A stretch of DNA of 15,862 nt, taken from positions 1-15,862 of the forward strand of contig JAISMA010000014.1 of NCBI GenBank assembly GCA_031276985.1. The letters are read 5' to 3'. The notes beneath the pieces are model-generated. The model saw nothing but the letters and a program-made list of their open reading frames with translations. It was not told where the DNA came from and did no database searches. How positions within the stretch are numbered: position 1 is the stretch's first letter; the number at the start of each line of letters is the position of its first letter. The stretch is from Helicobacteraceae bacterium (GTDB lineage: Bacteria > Campylobacterota > Campylobacteria > Campylobacterales > SZUA-545). Both the position numbers and the translations under genes were made by a program. Shown piece after piece: positions 15,381-15,862 of the stretch.

Positions 15381-15447
15381 GCTTTTACATTTTTCACGCC
15401 TCTTGCCATACCCGCGAATGCGAGCATCTAAAAAAGAAAGTAAAAGC
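15381..15447. repeat. Short inverted-repeat-bounded element with ATACCCGC core
   Basis: GCTTTTAC (15381-15388) is the reverse complement of GTAAAAGC (15440-15447). Between them lies GCCATACCCGCGAATGCGAGCATCT, a form of the common GTCAT(T/A)CCCGC...GCGGG(A/C)AT dispersed repeat. With its 67-bp length and lack of coding content it resembles a MITE or REP-like element. It also could act as a terminator for the efflux operon. Confidence 0.5.
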
Positions 15448-15489
15448 CCTGACGATTAGCGCTTAGCTTATGATCGTCTTGAATATTAG

Positions 15490-15616
15490 ATTCCCGCTTA
15501 CGCGGGAATGACGGAGAAGCCTACGCAATCGCGTAAGGCAATCCAAACTGATTCAAGAATAGATTCTGCGACTTAGCGCGGGAATGGCAAGAAGTGGCGC
15601 GGGAATGACGACGAGG
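15490..15616. repeat. Cluster of GCGGGAATG(A/G)C dispersed repeats
   Basis: ATTCCCGC (15490-15497) and GCGGGAAT (15502-15509) form an 8-bp stem with a TTAC loop, followed by GACGGAGAAGCCTACGCAATCGCGTAAGG. Two further GCGGGAATGGC and GCGGGAATGAC copies follow near 15580-15612. Similar pieces occur near 6440-6475 and 3520. No gene is visible in 15274-15728 beyond these repeats and the rpe leader. Confidence 0.6.
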
Positions 15617-15660
15617 CAGGAATTGGAGGGGGCGGTGTTGATTGGAGGTTTTTGGTTGTC

Positions 15661-15698
15661 AAACGCAAAACAGCGGTTGCGGCGTTTAATTTGCGTTT
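15661..15698. promoter_or_regulatory. Inverted repeat upstream of rpe
   Basis: AAACGCAAA (15661-15669) and TTTGCGTTT (15690-15698) are exact reverse complements separated by 20 bases, 31 bp before the rpe ATG. TTTAAT (15685-15690) overlaps the right arm and could be a -10. The element may be an operator or a transcript hairpin; nothing else in the window resembles it. Confidence 0.35.
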
Positions 15699-15728
15699 TG
15701 GCACACTAGCGCTCGGTAAAGGAAATTT

Positions 15729-15862
15729 ATGCTGATTGCTCCCAGTATTCTTTCGGCTGATTTTGGATCGCTTGATAGCGAGGTGAAAAACGTTTGCGCG
15801 TTAGGCGCGGACTATGTGCATATCGACGCGATGGACGGGCATTTTGTGCCAAATCTCACGAT
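15729..15862 (+). CDS. rpe: Ribulose-phosphate 3-epimerase, 3' end missing
   Basis: The 44 visible residues start MLIAPSILSADFGSL and contain VHIDAMDGHFVPNLT, the N-terminal strand and metal-ligand region of Rpe. This TIM-barrel enzyme interconverts ribulose 5-phosphate and xylulose 5-phosphate in the pentose phosphate pathway. The usual form is H-x-D-V-M-D-G-H-F; here Val is Ala, a mild change, and the His and Asp ligands are kept. The start is supported by AAAGGA (15718-15723), five bases upstream. The gene runs off the window. Confidence 0.95.
   Translation, partial: MLIAPSILSADFGSLDSEVKNVCALGADYVHIDAMDGHFVPNLT

Noticed and set aside
15274..15728. Possible small gene or RNA between the TolC-type gene and rpe
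   Set aside because: No open frame with a start and ribosome-binding site stands out, and the recognisable content is dispersed repeats; no tRNA-like fold was found by eye.

Overview
The window looks like a chromosomal segment from a flagellated Gram-negative bacterium, most likely Campylobacterota (Epsilonproteobacteria-like). The main pointers are fliR joined directly to an orphan LolD-type ABC ATPase, a gene pair I remember from Campylobacter, and the general style of the polA, RND efflux and rpe genes. The flanking DNA is about half G+C and unusually rich in GATC and in the octamer GCGATCGC. Assignment below phylum is not possible from the sequence alone.

Layout from left to right. The 3' end of a TPR-repeat protein gene (1-501, +) converges on polA (674-3388, -). 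Upstream of polA on the same strand lies a large GLUG-repeat surface protein gene (3642-6254, -), which carries an uninterrupted 18-base G/C homopolymer in its coding region. Then come fliR (6483-7253, -) and a LolD-like ATPase gene (7250-7891, -), overlapping by 4 bp. A 132-bp divergent promoter region follows, and then a rightward five-gene run: periplasmic adaptor (8024-9052), RND permease (9053-12160), DNA adenine methyltransferase (12157-13305), a PabI-family-like restriction enzyme (13295-14047), and a TolC-type outer-membrane factor (14044-15273). A 455-bp intergenic region with dispersed GCGGGAAT-type repeats precedes the 5' end of rpe (15729 to the window end).

The most interesting part is the five-gene run. 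The adaptor, permease and outer-membrane factor would form one tripartite efflux pump, but a two-gene restriction-modification module with lower G+C sits between the permease and the outer-membrane factor genes. All four junctions are abutting or overlapping, so pump and R-M genes are probably co-transcribed and translationally coupled. The restriction protein carries the E-x4-Y and H-x2-D spacing that I recall from R.PabI, a restriction DNA glycosylase that excises adenine from GTAC instead of hydrolysing the backbone. In a count by eye, GTAC is sparse in the rest of the window but not inside the R-M module.

The second point of interest is the GLUG protein. Its C18 tract would make it phase-variable, since both other frames stop within about ten codons of the tract. 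It also has a puzzling 150-residue repeat-rich leader in front of its lipoprotein-type signal.
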